Part shown: piece after piece, positions 47,708 through 58,711 of the stretch
Numbering within the stretch: the stretch's first letter is position 1
Layout of the letters: each line of letters starts with the position of its first letter
Translations under genes and position numbers: made by a program
Source of the DNA: Sesamum alatum
Taxonomy: Eukaryota > Streptophyta > Magnoliopsida > Lamiales > Pedaliaceae
Assembly: GCA_034509735.1 (NCBI GenBank)
Contig: JACGWO010000010.1
Span: 15,203,193-15,267,192, forward strand
Length of the DNA stretch: 64,000 nt
Reading direction: 5' to 3'
The notes under the pieces: model-generated
Told to the model about the DNA's origin: nothing
Databases searched by the model: none
Seen by the model: only the letters and a program-made list of their open reading frames with translations

Positions 47708-48719
47708 TTACCAGGTACTTCTTGAGTTCTCCAAAGGCTGTATCACACTCGCCCCCCCCCCCCCCTCAAAGTGTCTGGCCTTTCTCAACACCTTGAAGAA
47801 TGGGAGGCTCTTTTCCGCTGACTTGGCATTGAACCGGCTAAAGGCTGTTATCCTCCCCGTGAGCCGTTGCACCTCATTGATGTTGGTAGGGGCCTTCATG
47901 TCTAATACGTCCTTGATTTTGATGGGATTAGCTTCTATCCCCCTTTCGGTCACCATGAAGCCTAGGAACCGTCCACCATTCACTCCAAAAAGTACATTTT
48001 GTCGGGTTTAACTTCAGCCTATACTTTTTGAGGACGTTGAAGGTTTCCTCTAGGTCCGTGATGTGATCTTGAACCTTCTTGCTTTTCACTAGCATATCAT
48101 CCACGTATACCTCCATGTTTCGCCCTATCTGTTCCCGTAATATTTTGTCCACCAGGCATTGGTATGTAGCTCCCGCATTTTTGAGCTCGAAGGGCATGGC
48201 GATGTAACAGAATGTGCCAGTCGAAGTGATGAAACTAACTCATTTTTAATCCTCGGGGGCTAGTATGATTTGATGGTACCCTTGGGAAGCATCCATCATA
48301 CTCAACAGCTCACGCCCAGAGGTGGAGAGAATCAATTGATCGATGCTCGGTAAAGGGTAGAAATATTTGGGACAACCCTTGTTGAGGTCCCTAAAATCCA
48401 CACACATCTTCCATTTCCCCTCTGGCTTGGGGACAAGCACCACATTTAATAACCATTCAGTGAACTGAATTTCTCGCATGTGACCTGTTTGCAGCAATTT
48501 ATCTACCTCCACCTGGATTATTCGGTCCTTATTAGGGCCGAAATGCCTCTTCTTTTGTTTGACTGGCTTCCTCATCAGATCAATGTTGAGGTGATGAGTA
48601 ATGACCTTTGGGTTGATACCTTCCAAATCCTGGCGGGACCAGGAGAAGATATCCAAGTTCCGCCATAGGCAATGTAAAAAGATCCTTCTAAAGACCTTCG
48701 GATAACTGGGTCCCCACAC
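47708..48719 (-). pseudogene. Reverse transcriptase of Tat-2, frameshifted
   Basis: Frame 48719-48246 carries 'EVDKLLQTGHMREIQFTEWLLNVVLVPKPEGKWKMCVDFRDLNKGCPK' and 'LLSMMDASQGYHQI'. Frame 48197-47928 carries '[19 protein letters not shown]' and the catalytic '[14 protein letters not shown]'. Frame 47983-47708 continues '[19 protein letters not shown]' into the thumb. At least two frame changes and a stop at ~48246 separate them. A run of C/G at 47752-47764 marks another break. All catalytic aspartates are readable. Confidence 0.88.
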
Positions 48720-48829
48720 TCATAGTCCTCCCCGGAGTGTGCGGATCTAATTCCACAACCAGGAGTTCCTCCACTGGGAGAACCTTAGTCGGCTCTTCCT
48801 CTCGGGCTGCTCTGCCCCCATTTACAAGT

Positions 48830-50170
48830 GACCAAAGAATTTAAATCATGTCAATGATGGTAAATATTATAGAGAACAGTGAAATTAGTACCAAATGTTG
48901 TCTCACCTGAATGAAATATTTATGTCCAATTCTTTCGTTTTCTTAGTCAATCCAACCAATATATGTGATTGTACGCCAACATAGTCACTTGAGATGCTTT
49001 ACTCACAATTTTAGCATTGGGAATGATTTACCTATATATTTTATAACCAAATTTAAGCAATGTGTGGCACAATGAGACCATTTGATAGATTTAAAATGAT
49101 CTTGTGTCATTGTTCCTGCTGCAACATAATTTGAGTATTTATCGATAACTAAGTGCAATGTTTTAAAACTCGGACAATTGATCGAATCGGAAAATTGAGT
49201 GAGTTTAGGGTCGCTGGTTCAACCGTCAGGTGAACCATGGTCGAACCAATGATGCCATAATAAAAATTTAATACATAAAATTATATTAAAATAATATAAA
49301 ATACAAAAATATAAATATATTTTTTTAAAGTTCATATAAGAATTAAAAGTATTCCAAAATTTGATAGTAAAATAAGTATATTAAAGATTTAGGCCAAAAA
49401 TAAAAATCAAAGAATTGCGTAAATAACAAAACTGACGAACTATTTACCATTATAATTAAGTTATAACTAAATTTTATTTCCAACAAATAGTTAGCATCCT
49501 CATTTTTAAAATAATATATAAATCTTATTCTATTAGTTATTTAATTAGACATTAAGAAATCATAGGAGATAAATATTTAATTAGACTACGGATTTGATGA
49601 CTTTATTCATTTATAAATATATAATTCAAATAATTATTACAATTTTAGTGTTGGTTTGTTGGTCTTTTCTCAATTTTCACACGAAACGTCATGGTTCAAT
49701 TTCAAATTGTATAATTTCTAAAAATTTTAAACAAGTTCATGAACCGGGCTGGTTCACTTGATTTGGGACCAGGTCAACCGAATCATCGGTTCAACCGGCG
49801 GTTCGAGCGATTTCTAAAAAAATAGAACGATTTTGAGGCAAGTATGGTTTTATAGGTTGGACCAAACCGTTTTAAGGATTGTATCCCAATTTTACCGGTC
49901 TGGACTGGGTTTTAAAACACTGACTAAGTGGACCATGTTAGTTAGATTTGCCCATTCAGTAACTTCCCAAAATAACTTAGAAAATGTTTGTCCATCTTTT
50001 ACAATATCATAAGCATCCACAGATTTTCAAAAGACGATTTCATGAGAAAATGAATAAATATACGACCTTCACCCATGATTGTGCTCCCACACTCTGCCTA
50101 AATACTTTGAATGTTGTTAATCCACATTGGAACTTACGTAAGTGATTTTGAAATAATTAATTTAAAAAAA
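48830..50170 (-). pseudogene. hAT transposase (DUF659-type) pseudogene, split by a MITE
   Basis: Reading the minus strand from about 50150, with frame changes: 'YDIVKDGQTFSKLFWEVTEWANLTNMVHLV' up to the MITE. Beyond it the reading resumes in 'IDKYSNYVAAGTMTQDHFKSI', 'HCATHCLNLVIKYIGK' and 'IVSKASQVTMLAYNHIYWL'. These are the DUF659 block and the following C-x2-H-C-(I/L)-(D/N)-L segment of plant hAT transposases. Removing the MITE and one copy of its 8-bp duplication makes the sense of the region continuous. Flanking parts of the gene (BED finger, C-terminal dimerisation domain) are not seen. It is truncated on one side by Tat-2. Confidence 0.7.
49156..49922. mobile_element. hAT-type MITE inside the hAT pseudogene
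   Basis: The ends CAATGTTTTAAAACTCGG and (reverse complement of the right end) CAGTGTTTTAAAACCCAG are inverted repeats. The element is flanked by an exact 8-bp duplication ACTAAGTG (49148-49155 and 49923-49930). Subterminal 'ggttcaaccg' and 'cggttcaaccggcggttcg' blocks are inverted. The 767-bp element has no coding sequence. Confidence 0.85.
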
Positions 50171-50216
50171 AAAGTGATTATGGCATTTGATTCACGATTT
50201 CATAATTGATTATGTT

Positions 50217-50519
50217 CACTAAAAGAAAATTTACTATTAGTTGCAATTTTATTGGTTATGGACTAAAATCGTGATAAATAAGTATTAGTAACTATGGTTA
50301 AACAAAAATTGATGCAAAAACTTGGATTATCCACCATGAAACTATTTTTGCCATGACTATAAGCCTTTCAAAATGTTTTTGCCATAACTTTAGTCATAAC
50401 AAATATTTTCGCCACACTCACAAAAACCACGACCAACAACTATTTCGTGACCGTTGTCAATAACTATTTATTATGACTATTTATTTTAACCATGGTTAAA
50501 TATTAAATTTTTTATAGTG
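50217..50519. mobile_element. CACTA-type MITE
   Basis: Starts CACTAAAAGAAAATTTA and ends TAAATTTTTTATAGTG. GTT flanks both sides (50214-50216 and 50520-50522), a 3-bp duplication as made by CACTA elements. The 303-bp interior has inverted 'accatggttaaa' and 'taactatggttaaac' blocks and no ORF. Confidence 0.78.
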
Positions 50520-52162
50520 GTTAATGCAGATTGTAGCTAAATTATAGAACTGGCTTCATTCTGAAGGTTATTACTAAAGAATTAAAATAAATATTTAATG
50601 AATAATGAGGTAAAGAATAATTGTGGTGAACTCAAAAGCTACAAATTATAGTTCTTTTTTAATCAACTACTGGTTCAAATGAAATTTAATTCCAAACCTA
50701 ATTATTAAAACAAGGGCCAGATAGCATAAGAAATTGCTTAGGCACTCAAAAACGGCAAATTTATTTATTAAATGTAAAAAAAATAAAAAAATTCAAAATT
50801 ATTATCATTTGACAGCAATTTTAAAATTGGGCAAAGACGGGGGTATAGACCCCGTCTTTAGAAACGACGAGGTTTGTAACCCCGTCTGTCAGGCAATTTG
50901 CAAATTGCCTGACACACCCCACTTTATATTTTTTTTGTTTTTTTTTTAATTTTTTTTAAATTAATTAAGTATTATTATTAATTAAAATTTTAAAATAATA
51001 ATTAAGTTTAATTATATAATTAATATTAATATTAATTAATTATTATTTTAAAATTTTAAATTATTAATAATATGTTAATTATTTTTTCTAAATAAATATA
51101 ATTAACACTACAAAAAAACAGCTTATTGGGACGGAAATTTGGGACGGCCAACAGTGGTCGCAAAATCTATCCCAACTTTCGACGGCTTTGTAACAAATTT
51201 TACGAATTTTCGACGGATTCCTTTAATAGATGGAGGAATTGAACAATTCGTCGGAAAAAGGATATAGTCATCGCAAATTCCATCGAAAAATAGGACGTGA
51301 AAAGATGTTCATCGCTAATCGTCGGAACGTTCATCGGAAATATTTCTTTTCTCCAAGTTTGGGACGGAGTTTCCGACGGCGTACTGGTCGTCGGAACGAT
51401 CGGACAGAATTTCGACCACTTGACAATTTTTTGCGACTGTAAGGCACCAAAACAATGTTCCGATGACAATCCGTCGGAACTTTTGTCGCTAAATATAATA
51501 TTTTGAGATAGAATTTCCGAAGCCAAATGATGGTCACAAACTTTTGTAACGGATAGGTTGTGTCATCAGAAATGTCGTTCCAAAAAACCGTCGGAAAAAG
51601 GTCTAACGGCTATATTACAATGGCTATATTATAATGGTTATATGTCATCGAAAAATTCGTCCCAAAAACCGTCGAAAAATGGTCTAATGGCTATACTTCA
51701 ACGGCTATAATACAATTAATAAATCCGTCGAAAAATTCATTCAAAATAACAATATATACTTGAATGCTACCTCTCATTTATGTCCCATTATTTGCATTCT
51801 AACTTTCAAATTAAGCTCTCAAATATGAAATATATACATATCAACCTTCAATTACATCATATATATACATATATAAATATATCAAATTTGCGCGTTCCAG
51901 AACTTGTGGTCGGCTATTTTCTTCGGAAAAATTGAGTTGGAGGGCGTCCATCGTTATCATCAGGTAATTAATAAATAATGTAACCATTTAATTTAAGTCT
52001 CTCATGTTTTTTTTGGTTTTAATGTCTTATATAATTAATTATGTATTAAATATTTAATTTAGATTTTATATATAATTGCTGAAGTATTTGTAAGTAATAT
52101 GTCTAAGCATATATTTTTATATAATTAGGTAAAAATGTTAAAACAATCTAGGAGTTGGATGT

Positions 52163-52355
52163 ATGAGAAATATCTGCGGGGGAATATTACTCTTTGATGT
52201 TTCTTCTGCCTCTGCCGCCGCCGCTGCTGCTCCTTCTGCCGCCACCGCCGCTGCTACTCACTCCGCCCTCGCCGCGCGCTGCTCACTGCCCTGCGCGCTG
52301 CACACTCCGCCGTTGCTGTCGCTGCTCACTCACAAGGTGAGTTCTGATTTCTAGT
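52163..52355 (+). other. Exon-like passenger segment in the CACTA element
   Basis: A GC-rich 63-codon frame, Ala-rich ('SSASAAAAAAPSAATAAATH'), is followed by 'cacaag|gtgagt', a good splice donor at 52335-52340. Downstream to 53050 is T-rich intron-like sequence. It could be a captured first exon or element-encoded. I recognise no family. Confidence 0.35.
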
Positions 52356-53059
52356 TGGATCTCATTCACTAGTCTTTTAGGCTTTAGGACATTTCGTTCG
52401 ACATTTTTCGATTAATGCCAAGTATTTGATCTCTCTCTCTGTTCGTTTTTTTTTTTTTTTTTTTGTTTCCTTGGTTGCTTGGTTGGTGCAGTTGTTCTTA
52501 CATTGAGGAGTCTTTCTCATTGTAATTGTATTGTGTTTGATTCACATGTATTCTCAGTTTGAATCAATATGTGTTTTGTCTACATTTGATGTTATTTTTC
52601 TTTTTTATAATTTTGGAATTTGTCTACAGTTTATTTATGATATCGATTCGAGCATTTTGTTCATATCTTTGTTTGCAATTTTTATCAACAAAGATATGGA
52701 GCGTAGATTTCCATCCTGGGTTCACTTCATTGACTTTGTTCATATTTTTGTTTGCAATTTTTTAAGCTTAGTAGTCATTCACTCTCGTATCTCTCCAAAA
52801 TTCTTAATCATATGCTTGTTTCTGGGTTTGTGTTTGATTCGGTTTTGATTGGCCTAGGTAGTATCAGGAGAAAAGGGTTAGTCTAGAGAATTGAATCATC
52901 CTTAAATTTCTGTAGTGTGATGCTCTATGAAAATGAGATTGGGTGTGTCTGGGTGTTTTTTCACCTGTGGGATTTTGATATTATTATTGCATTATTGTAA
53001 ATGGAAAGTGGTGATATTGTCTGATTTGCCTGAAAATTTTCTGAGTTTTAGCATTTTGG

Positions 53060-53323
53060 GCGTTGTGTACAAAAGCACTAATTCATAATGATTTAAATTT
53101 AGATCATGATATTGAATTTGAAGACTTTGTGCAACAGCTAAAAGCCAGGTTCCAAGTTAAGGGAAGAAATACCCATGAACGGAAAGAGTTTCTAAATGGT
53201 CTAGTGTCTTCCTGCTATGATGTTAAGTTAGAAGTGGGACTTGTTCATTGGTTTTGTGGTGGTGCCGTTTGGGCTACCAAATGCAGTTTTTTTGGTGGTG
53301 CCGTTTGGGCTACCAAGATATGA
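53060..53323 (+). other. Unidentified frame with a 23-bp direct repeat in the CACTA element
   Basis: The frame reads 'HNDLNLDHDIEFEDFVQQLKARFQVKGRN...FLNGLVSSCYDVKLEVG', plausible coding sequence of unknown family. It ends in two copies of GGTGGTGCCGTTTGGGCTAC followed by CAA (53258-53280 and 53294-53316). It stops about 100 bp before the truncated left LTR of the copia element. Confidence 0.35.
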
Positions 53324-53420
53324 ACAAAGTCAATGACTACTACAGTTTTTTTTGCAAAGACATTTTTCTGGAGAACCATAATTACCTCTTTTATTCATTT
53401 AACTACCCTTTTTTGAAGGG

Positions 53421-53672
53421 TGGAGAAATTGAAGAACTTTCTTGTAGAGGAAAAGAAGAATCTATTTGATACATTTGGGAAAAACCCCTATTTAAGGAGC
53501 TCTGATTAGCTCAACTGCTAACAACCAATTAACCACTCTTCACAACTAATAAATCTGCTTAAACAAAAACGCTAACAAAATTGTAAAACCGCAAAATATA
53601 ACTCACGATTTGAAGTAAAATGCTCCAGGAACAAAAACAGCAATTCATCCTATTTCTGCCTATATTCTTTCA
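53421..53672 (-). repeat. 3' LTR of the copia element, terminally truncated
   Basis: Matches 58078-58329 over 252 bases with four differences. It lacks the final 43 bases (as in 58035-58077), so the element no longer ends in ...ATTCTTTCA on this side. Confidence 0.9.
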
Positions 53673-53688
53673 CCCCCTCCTCAAGTCT
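53673..53688 (-). promoter_or_regulatory. Polypurine tract of the copia element
   Basis: On the minus strand CTTGAGGAGGGGG lies directly before the TGAAAGAAT start of the 3' LTR. Confidence 0.7.
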
Positions 53689-55816
53689 GACTTGGTTGCA
53701 AATCCACCAATCCGAACTTGGAGATCAATGTAAGGAATGCAGGACCTGCCAATGACTTCGTGAACACGTCTGCTAGCTGTGACTTAGAAGCTACATGCGT
53801 TGGTGCCACAAAGCCTTCTTTATACTTATCTCGGACTAAATGACAATCGATCTCCAAATGTTTTGTCCTTTCATGGAAAACAGGATTAGCTACAATGTGT
53901 AATGCAACCTGATTGTCGCAAAAGAATGGTATAGGAGTTGGCACAACGACCCGCAAATCCTGTAACAGATTATACACCCAGACCAGTTCACAAGTAGTCG
54001 AGGCCATACTGCGGTACTCCGCCTCAGCAATGGAACGGGATACCGTTTGCTACTTCTTGGTTTTCCATGATACCAAGGCTGATCCATAGAAGATGCAGAA
54101 GCCCGTTAGAGATCTCTTCGTGTCCACACAAGATGCCCAATCCGCATCGCTGTAAGCTATCAATTCTTGTGAATTACTCGAGGGAAAGAAGAGCCCCTTT
54201 TTTTGTGTCCCCTTGAGGTACCTAAGAAGGTGCAATGCTGCATTCCAATGTTGTTGACAAGGTGTTTGTATAAACTGACTTAACTGTTGCGCAGCATGGC
54301 ATAGATCCGGCCGTGTGAAACCTAAATACAAAATTCTCCCAATCAACCTTCGGTACAATTCTGGATGAGGGAGAGCATTACCTGTTTCGGTGGTGAACTT
54401 AATTCCTGTAGGCAGCGGCGTGGTTGTTGTGCGTGCTTGTGTTACACTGGCATCTAACAGCAGGTCATTAATGTATTTAGACTGAGTGACCACCATCCCT
54501 TCATTGCTTCTAGCGATTTCCAGCCCGAGGAAATATTTTATCATTCCAAGGTCTTTGACAAAGAATTGAACATCAAGGTATGCTTTCAGCCCTTGTATGT
54601 CCTCTTCAGAATTTTCTGCGATCAAAATGTCATCGACATATACAAGTAATACGAACAAACCTGCGGATGTGCCTTTTGTGAAGAGACAATGGTCGTGTTT
54701 AGACTGTAGGAACCCAAATGCTGCCACCTTCGCTGTAAATTCTGCATTCCACTGTCTGGATGCTTGTTTCAGGCCGTAGAGCGATCTTTTGAGCTTACAA
54801 ACGTGTCCTTTCGGAACTTCAATCCCCTCCGGAGGCTGCATATAAATTTCCTCCTCGAGGTGGCCGTTGAGAAATGCATTATTCATATCGATGTGATGCA
54901 GATGCCAGTTCAATGAGGCCACAACCGCAAGCAATACTCTTACTGTCACAGCCTTCGCCACTAGTGAAAAGCAGTCAACGTAGTCAATTCCTTCAACCTG
55001 GTTGTATCCCTTAGCAACCAGTCTCGCCTTATGTTTGTTGATGGAGCCATCAACGTTCAGCTTGAGTTTGAAGATCCACCTGCGACCTATCGCTTTTTTC
55101 CCAAGCGGCAGTGGTACCACTTCCCACGTATTGTTTTTTTCGAGTGCTCCAAGCTCATGCTGCATGGCTGACCTCCAATTTTCATCGACACAGGCTTGTT
55201 TGTAACTTTGTGGTTCCTGCAAGTTAGTCAACGAGCCCAAAAAACAAGTATGGATAGGGGATAAGGTGGTAGCAGACAAAGTGTGATGTGTTGTGTCTGA
55301 AAAGGTGCAGTAAAAATCTTGCATCCAACTTGGTTTGCTAGTAGTACGTGTGGATCTCCTAAGGTTCTCTACGTTTTGTGAAGGCATAACAGCATCAGTG
55401 TCAAAACTTTCAGGAACATCAGCATTGTTTTCAGAAGGTTCAGGGCCACTTTCTTCCTCATCTACCACATTAGGTATGGGACATGTCACTGGATCTAACT
55501 GTCTACCCACATAAGGAAATACTTCCTCATGGAATATCACATCACGGGACACAAGCATGGTGTTGTTTCTTAAGTCAAAAACTCTATATCCTTTGTGTGC
55601 TGCAGCATAACCTAGGAATACCCCCTTGACTGCCCTAGCTTCAAACTTCCCTTTATGTGGTTGTGTATTCGTGGCAAAGCAAAGGCTGCCAAAGACTCTC
55701 AAGTGTTCATATGTGGGGGCTCTCTTATGGAGGAGCTCAAAAGGAGTTTTCCAATTGAGAGTTGGAGTAGGTAACCTGTTTATGATGTGTGTGGCTGTAG
55801 AAGGGCTTCGGACCAA
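53681..55816 (-). pseudogene. pol: Copia pol, C-terminal half: integrase end, reverse transcriptase, RNase H
   Basis: A 588-residue frame starts in the integrase C-terminal region ('THIINRLPTPTLNWKTPFELL', 'HKGYRVFDL'). It then carries the reverse transcriptase blocks 'RWIFKLKLNVDGSINKHKARLVAKGYNQ', 'VDCFSLVAKAVTVR', 'YGLKQASRQWN' and 'VLLVYVDDILI'. RNase H follows with 'YSDADWASCVDTKRSLTGFC'. A TAG at 54050-54052 interrupts it, and the same frame goes on: '[21 protein letters not shown]...[27 protein letters not shown]'. Reverse transcriptase and most RNase H residues look intact, so a single nonsense codon separates the RNase H ends. Confidence 0.93.
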
Positions 55817-56955
55817 AACATACTAGGTACGTTGGACTGAAACATCAAGGCCCTTGCTATTTCTAGCAAATGTTTAAACTTTCTTTTGACAATACCATTT
55901 TGTTGTGGTGTGTATACACATGTTCGTTGGTGAATGATTCCCTTTTCTTTCATGAAATCCTGGCTGTCTTGGCTAAGAAATTCTGTCCCATTGTCACTCC
56001 TAAAGGCTTTTATGTTCTTATCAAATTGGGTGATTACCATTTTGTGAAATTGCTTTAAGATAGACAAAGTTTGGGACTTATACTTCATTAGATATGTCCA
56101 AGTAGTCCTACTGTAATCATCCACCAACGTGAGCATATAAGTGCAATTCGACATAGAATGTTGATTATAAGGACCCCACACATCTATGTGAACTAAATCA
56201 AATATACTGTCAGTTTTTGTTTTGCTAACAGGAAAAGTCAATCTTTGTTGCTTTGCTAACAGGCATACTTCACACAGTTTTAATGAAGTTTTATTGTCTT
56301 TCAAAAAGGCCAAATGATTAAGAACAACAGAAGATGTGTGGCCTAATCGTCTATGCCACAAATTTACATCGGTAGAACTAGCTATGAGTCCTATATCCTG
56401 GCTATGCTGCAACATGCATGCAATAGTGCCTTTTTCAAAGGAATGTTCATCCAGTATGTAAAGTGTTCCTACTAGCCTGCCTACTGCCACAATCCTGTTA
56501 GTCATGTGGTCCTGCAACAGACAATGAGAAGGCGAGAATTTGAACTTGGGAGAGTTATATTGGCACAGTTTACTGACAGAGAGTAAATTAAATTTAAGGG
56601 CAGGTACATATAACACATCTTTCAGTCTAACATCATTAGGCAACAAAACATGTCCCATTATTTTAACAGTCTGTTTTGATCCATCCGCCAGGTGTATATA
56701 AGAGGCAAGTTTGTTTTGTTTAGACTGTACGAACAAGTTCTTATCATTGCACATGTGGGAGGTGGCCCCACTATCAATGATCCAAGATTTTGATTGCATA
56801 AGAATGGTATGATCAGATGCATTACCTGCATAATCGTTGTACTCTTCAAAGGTATCTTCTCCATCAGATCCACTTGTATTGCTTCTACTCAGCAACCTCC
56901 TCATTTCTGTTCTTATGTAGTCTGTTATTGCTTCATCATCCAATGCATTCTGCAT
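55780..56955 (-). pseudogene. pol: Copia protease and integrase core
   Basis: This 391-residue frame carries the protease motif 'WIIDSGATSHMCND', the integrase zinc finger ('LWHRRLGHTSSVVLNHL' to 'LCEVCLLAKQQRL') and the integrase core ('FDLVHIDVWGPY', 'KAFRSDNGTEFLS'). The block that should hold the catalytic Glu, normally QQNG-(V/I)-V-E-R-K, reads 'TPQQNGIVKRKFKHLLEIARALM': Glu has become Lys, so integrase should be dead even if translated. A frameshift near 55800 separates this frame from the next one. Confidence 0.92.
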
Positions 56956-57045
56956 TGATTCTTGGTCAGTAATCTAACTGCTTGTGGTGCTCAGTGCCCT
57001 GCTTGTATTTTGAGATCCCTTTTTTCGCTGGCTAACAAGAGGTTT

Positions 57046-57928
57046 CTACCACTCCGGGTAGCCATTGATTTCAAAACAATCCTCCTTTAAATGTCCAGTT
57101 TTCCTGCAATGGGTACAGTATTGCCCCTTCTTATCTTGAGCATTTTTCTTCTTCCACAAATTGCCGGCAGTTCCAGCTTGTGGCCCTCTTGTCTGCATTG
57201 CCAGATCTTGTGAGGCATGTCCATAAGTTGTGCTCACATTTCTCTGTCTTTCTGCTTGCAACACCAGTGCATAAACCTTGGACACATCAGGGAGTGGCTC
57301 TGTCATCAATATTTGGTTTCTAATTCCATCAAAATAGTCGTCTAATCCCATCAAAAACTGCATAAAATGGTCCCTTTGGTATAATTTGGCAATCTCCCTT
57401 GAAGTACCACAGCTACAAGATGGCATTGCAACCAAACATCCCAACTCGTCCCACAATTACTTGATCTTGCTAAAATAGGTAGAGACTGTGAGATTTCCTT
57501 GCGCGGCGAAAGCTATCTCTCTCTGCAACTGGTACACTAGAGGCCCAGTGCTCACTCCATATCTCGCCTCTAATTCAAGCCAGAGGTCCCTTGCAGTTTT
57601 AGTGTACAGAAACGACTCTACGATCTCTTTTGAGATTGAATTCAAAATCCACGAGATGACCATTCCGTCAGCTCGTTCCCATTGTTCGAACCCTTCGTCA
57701 GATTCATCGGGTTTGGGCTGTTTGCCGTTAATGAAACCCAGTTTCATTTTCGCCCTTAGGGCGAATTTGATGGAACGACTCCAAGGAAGGAAGTTCGTGC
57801 CATTTAACAGACTTGACACTAGAATAGTACCCGGATTATCTGCAGCTTGAACGACTCCAAGGAAGGAAGTGTTCTGGTTCCGTCTCCACTTTCTTGCCTT
57901 TCTCTTCTTGTTTTGGGTCGTTCGCCAT
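57046..57928 (-). pseudogene. gag: Copia gag, interrupted
   Basis: The likely start is ATG at 57928 ('MANDPKQEEKGKKVETE'). A disturbed start region contains a 22-bp direct repeat (57773-57794 and 57849-57870) that breaks the first frame. The main frame then carries 'LNGTNFLPWSRSIKFALRAKMKLGFI', 'WERADGMVISWILNSISKEI' and 'LYTKTARDLWLELEARYG'. A TAA at 57457-57459 follows 'YFSKIK'; the same frame goes on to 'LWDELGC' and an intact zinc knuckle 'CTHCRKTGHLKEDC'. Further TAG stops at 57046-57048 and about 56968 precede protease. Gag would form the particle. Confidence 0.88.
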
Positions 57929-58020
57929 GGTCAGATTTTGAGTCCTTCTCAGCAATTTGTCTCAGAGGGGTTTTTAGCGGAAAAATGTGAAAAACAAAAA
58001 TAGCAGAGACCATTAATTAG

Positions 58021-58034
58021 TGGCTCTGGTACCA
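58021..58034 (-). promoter_or_regulatory. Primer-binding site of the copia element
   Basis: TGGTACCAGAGCCA on the minus strand follows the 5' LTR end ATTCTTTCA directly. It matches the initiator tRNA-Met type site TGGTATCAGAGC with one change in the first 12 bases. Confidence 0.85.
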
Positions 58035-58329
58035 TGAAAGAATCACCCAGTTGAAGACAAGCATGGTTATTTTGCTATGGAGAAATTGAAGAACTTTCTT
58101 GTAGAGGAAAAGAAGAATCTATTTGATACATTTGGGAAAAACCCCTATTTAAAGAGCTCTGATTAGCTCAACTGCTAACAACCAATTAACCACTATTCAC
58201 AACTAATAAATCTGCTTAAACAAAAACGCTAACAAAATTGTAAAATCGTAAAATATAACTCACGATTTGAAGTAAAATGCTCCAGGAACAAAAACAGCAA
58301 TTCATCCTATTTCTGCCTATATTCTTTCA
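58035..58329 (-). repeat. 5' LTR of the copia element, complete
   Basis: 295 bp on the minus strand, from TGAAAGAAT to ATTCTTTCA, a 9-bp terminal inverted repeat typical of LTR ends. It directly precedes the primer-binding site. Confidence 0.9.
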
Positions 58330-58599
58330 AGTTCCAATTCAGGTAAATACACGGAGAAAAAAATTTCTGCACATGACTTATATTGGTCAAGTCTTAAGGA
58401 ATACATCGTTAACTTGAGGTATCATCATGGGTGATAGAATGACATTTCTGGTATTTTGATATAATCTTTAAGTTTGATTATTTTATATTTGTTTAGAATC
58501 AATTTTTGTTGCATTTATGATTTGTAAAAGTTGGATTATAATCTTTAAGTTGGGTTCGTTCATGATTTGTTCATTCATTCATGATTCTCAGATATTTTT

Positions 58600-58711
58600 C
58601 GAGGTGCAGTCGACCACTGATGATGTAGTCGAGGGAGCAGCACAGTCGGCAGTCGAGGATGCTGTAGATCCGGAGCTGGGGGACGAGTTGCCGTCAGAGC
58701 GTCTAGATTAG
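58600..58711 (+). other. Exon-like segment at the right end of the CACTA element
   Basis: After the splice-acceptor-like 'tcatgattctcag' the frame 'IFFEVQSTTDDVVEGAAQSAVEDAVDPELGDELPSERLD' ends in TAG. It reads as a short acidic terminal exon on the plus strand, probably of a gene encoded or captured by the CACTA element. Family unknown. Confidence 0.4.

Larger units (their letters stand above)
41020..48825 (-). mobile_element. Ty3/gypsy element, Tat lineage, minus strand, 5' truncated (Tat-2)
   Basis: Reading on the minus strand from 48825 leftward: end of protease/linker, reverse transcriptase, RNase H plus second RNase H, integrase, a short-repeat tract, an opposite-strand ORF and one LTR (41020-42002). 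Gag, most of protease, the primer-binding site and the 5' LTR are missing; the sequence breaks at about 48825 into a hAT transposase pseudogene. The domain order matches Tat-1, but the two differ enough in sequence to be separate families. All domains are broken. Confidence 0.85.
53421..58329 (-). mobile_element. Ty1/copia LTR retrotransposon nested in the CACTA element
   Basis: The minus-strand element has a complete 5' LTR (58035-58329), a primer-binding site, gag, protease, integrase, reverse transcriptase and RNase H in copia order, a polypurine tract and a 3' LTR cut short at 53421. Over the 252 bases shared by the LTRs I count four differences, so it is far younger than the Tat elements. 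The missing 43 bp of the 3' LTR explain why no target duplication is visible. Coding capacity is lost through nonsense codons, a frameshift and a catalytic substitution. Confidence 0.92.

Noticed and set aside
51200..51537. Overlapping frames on both strands in the CACTA subterminal region
   Set aside because: They arise from the inverted subterminal units; a matching set occurs at 59016-59408 in the other end.
51110..51540. Short interspersed repeats resembling a CRISPR array (CGTCGGAA units)
   Set aside because: Spacing is irregular, units occur in both orientations, and the block is the subterminal region of a CACTA element in a plant genome.
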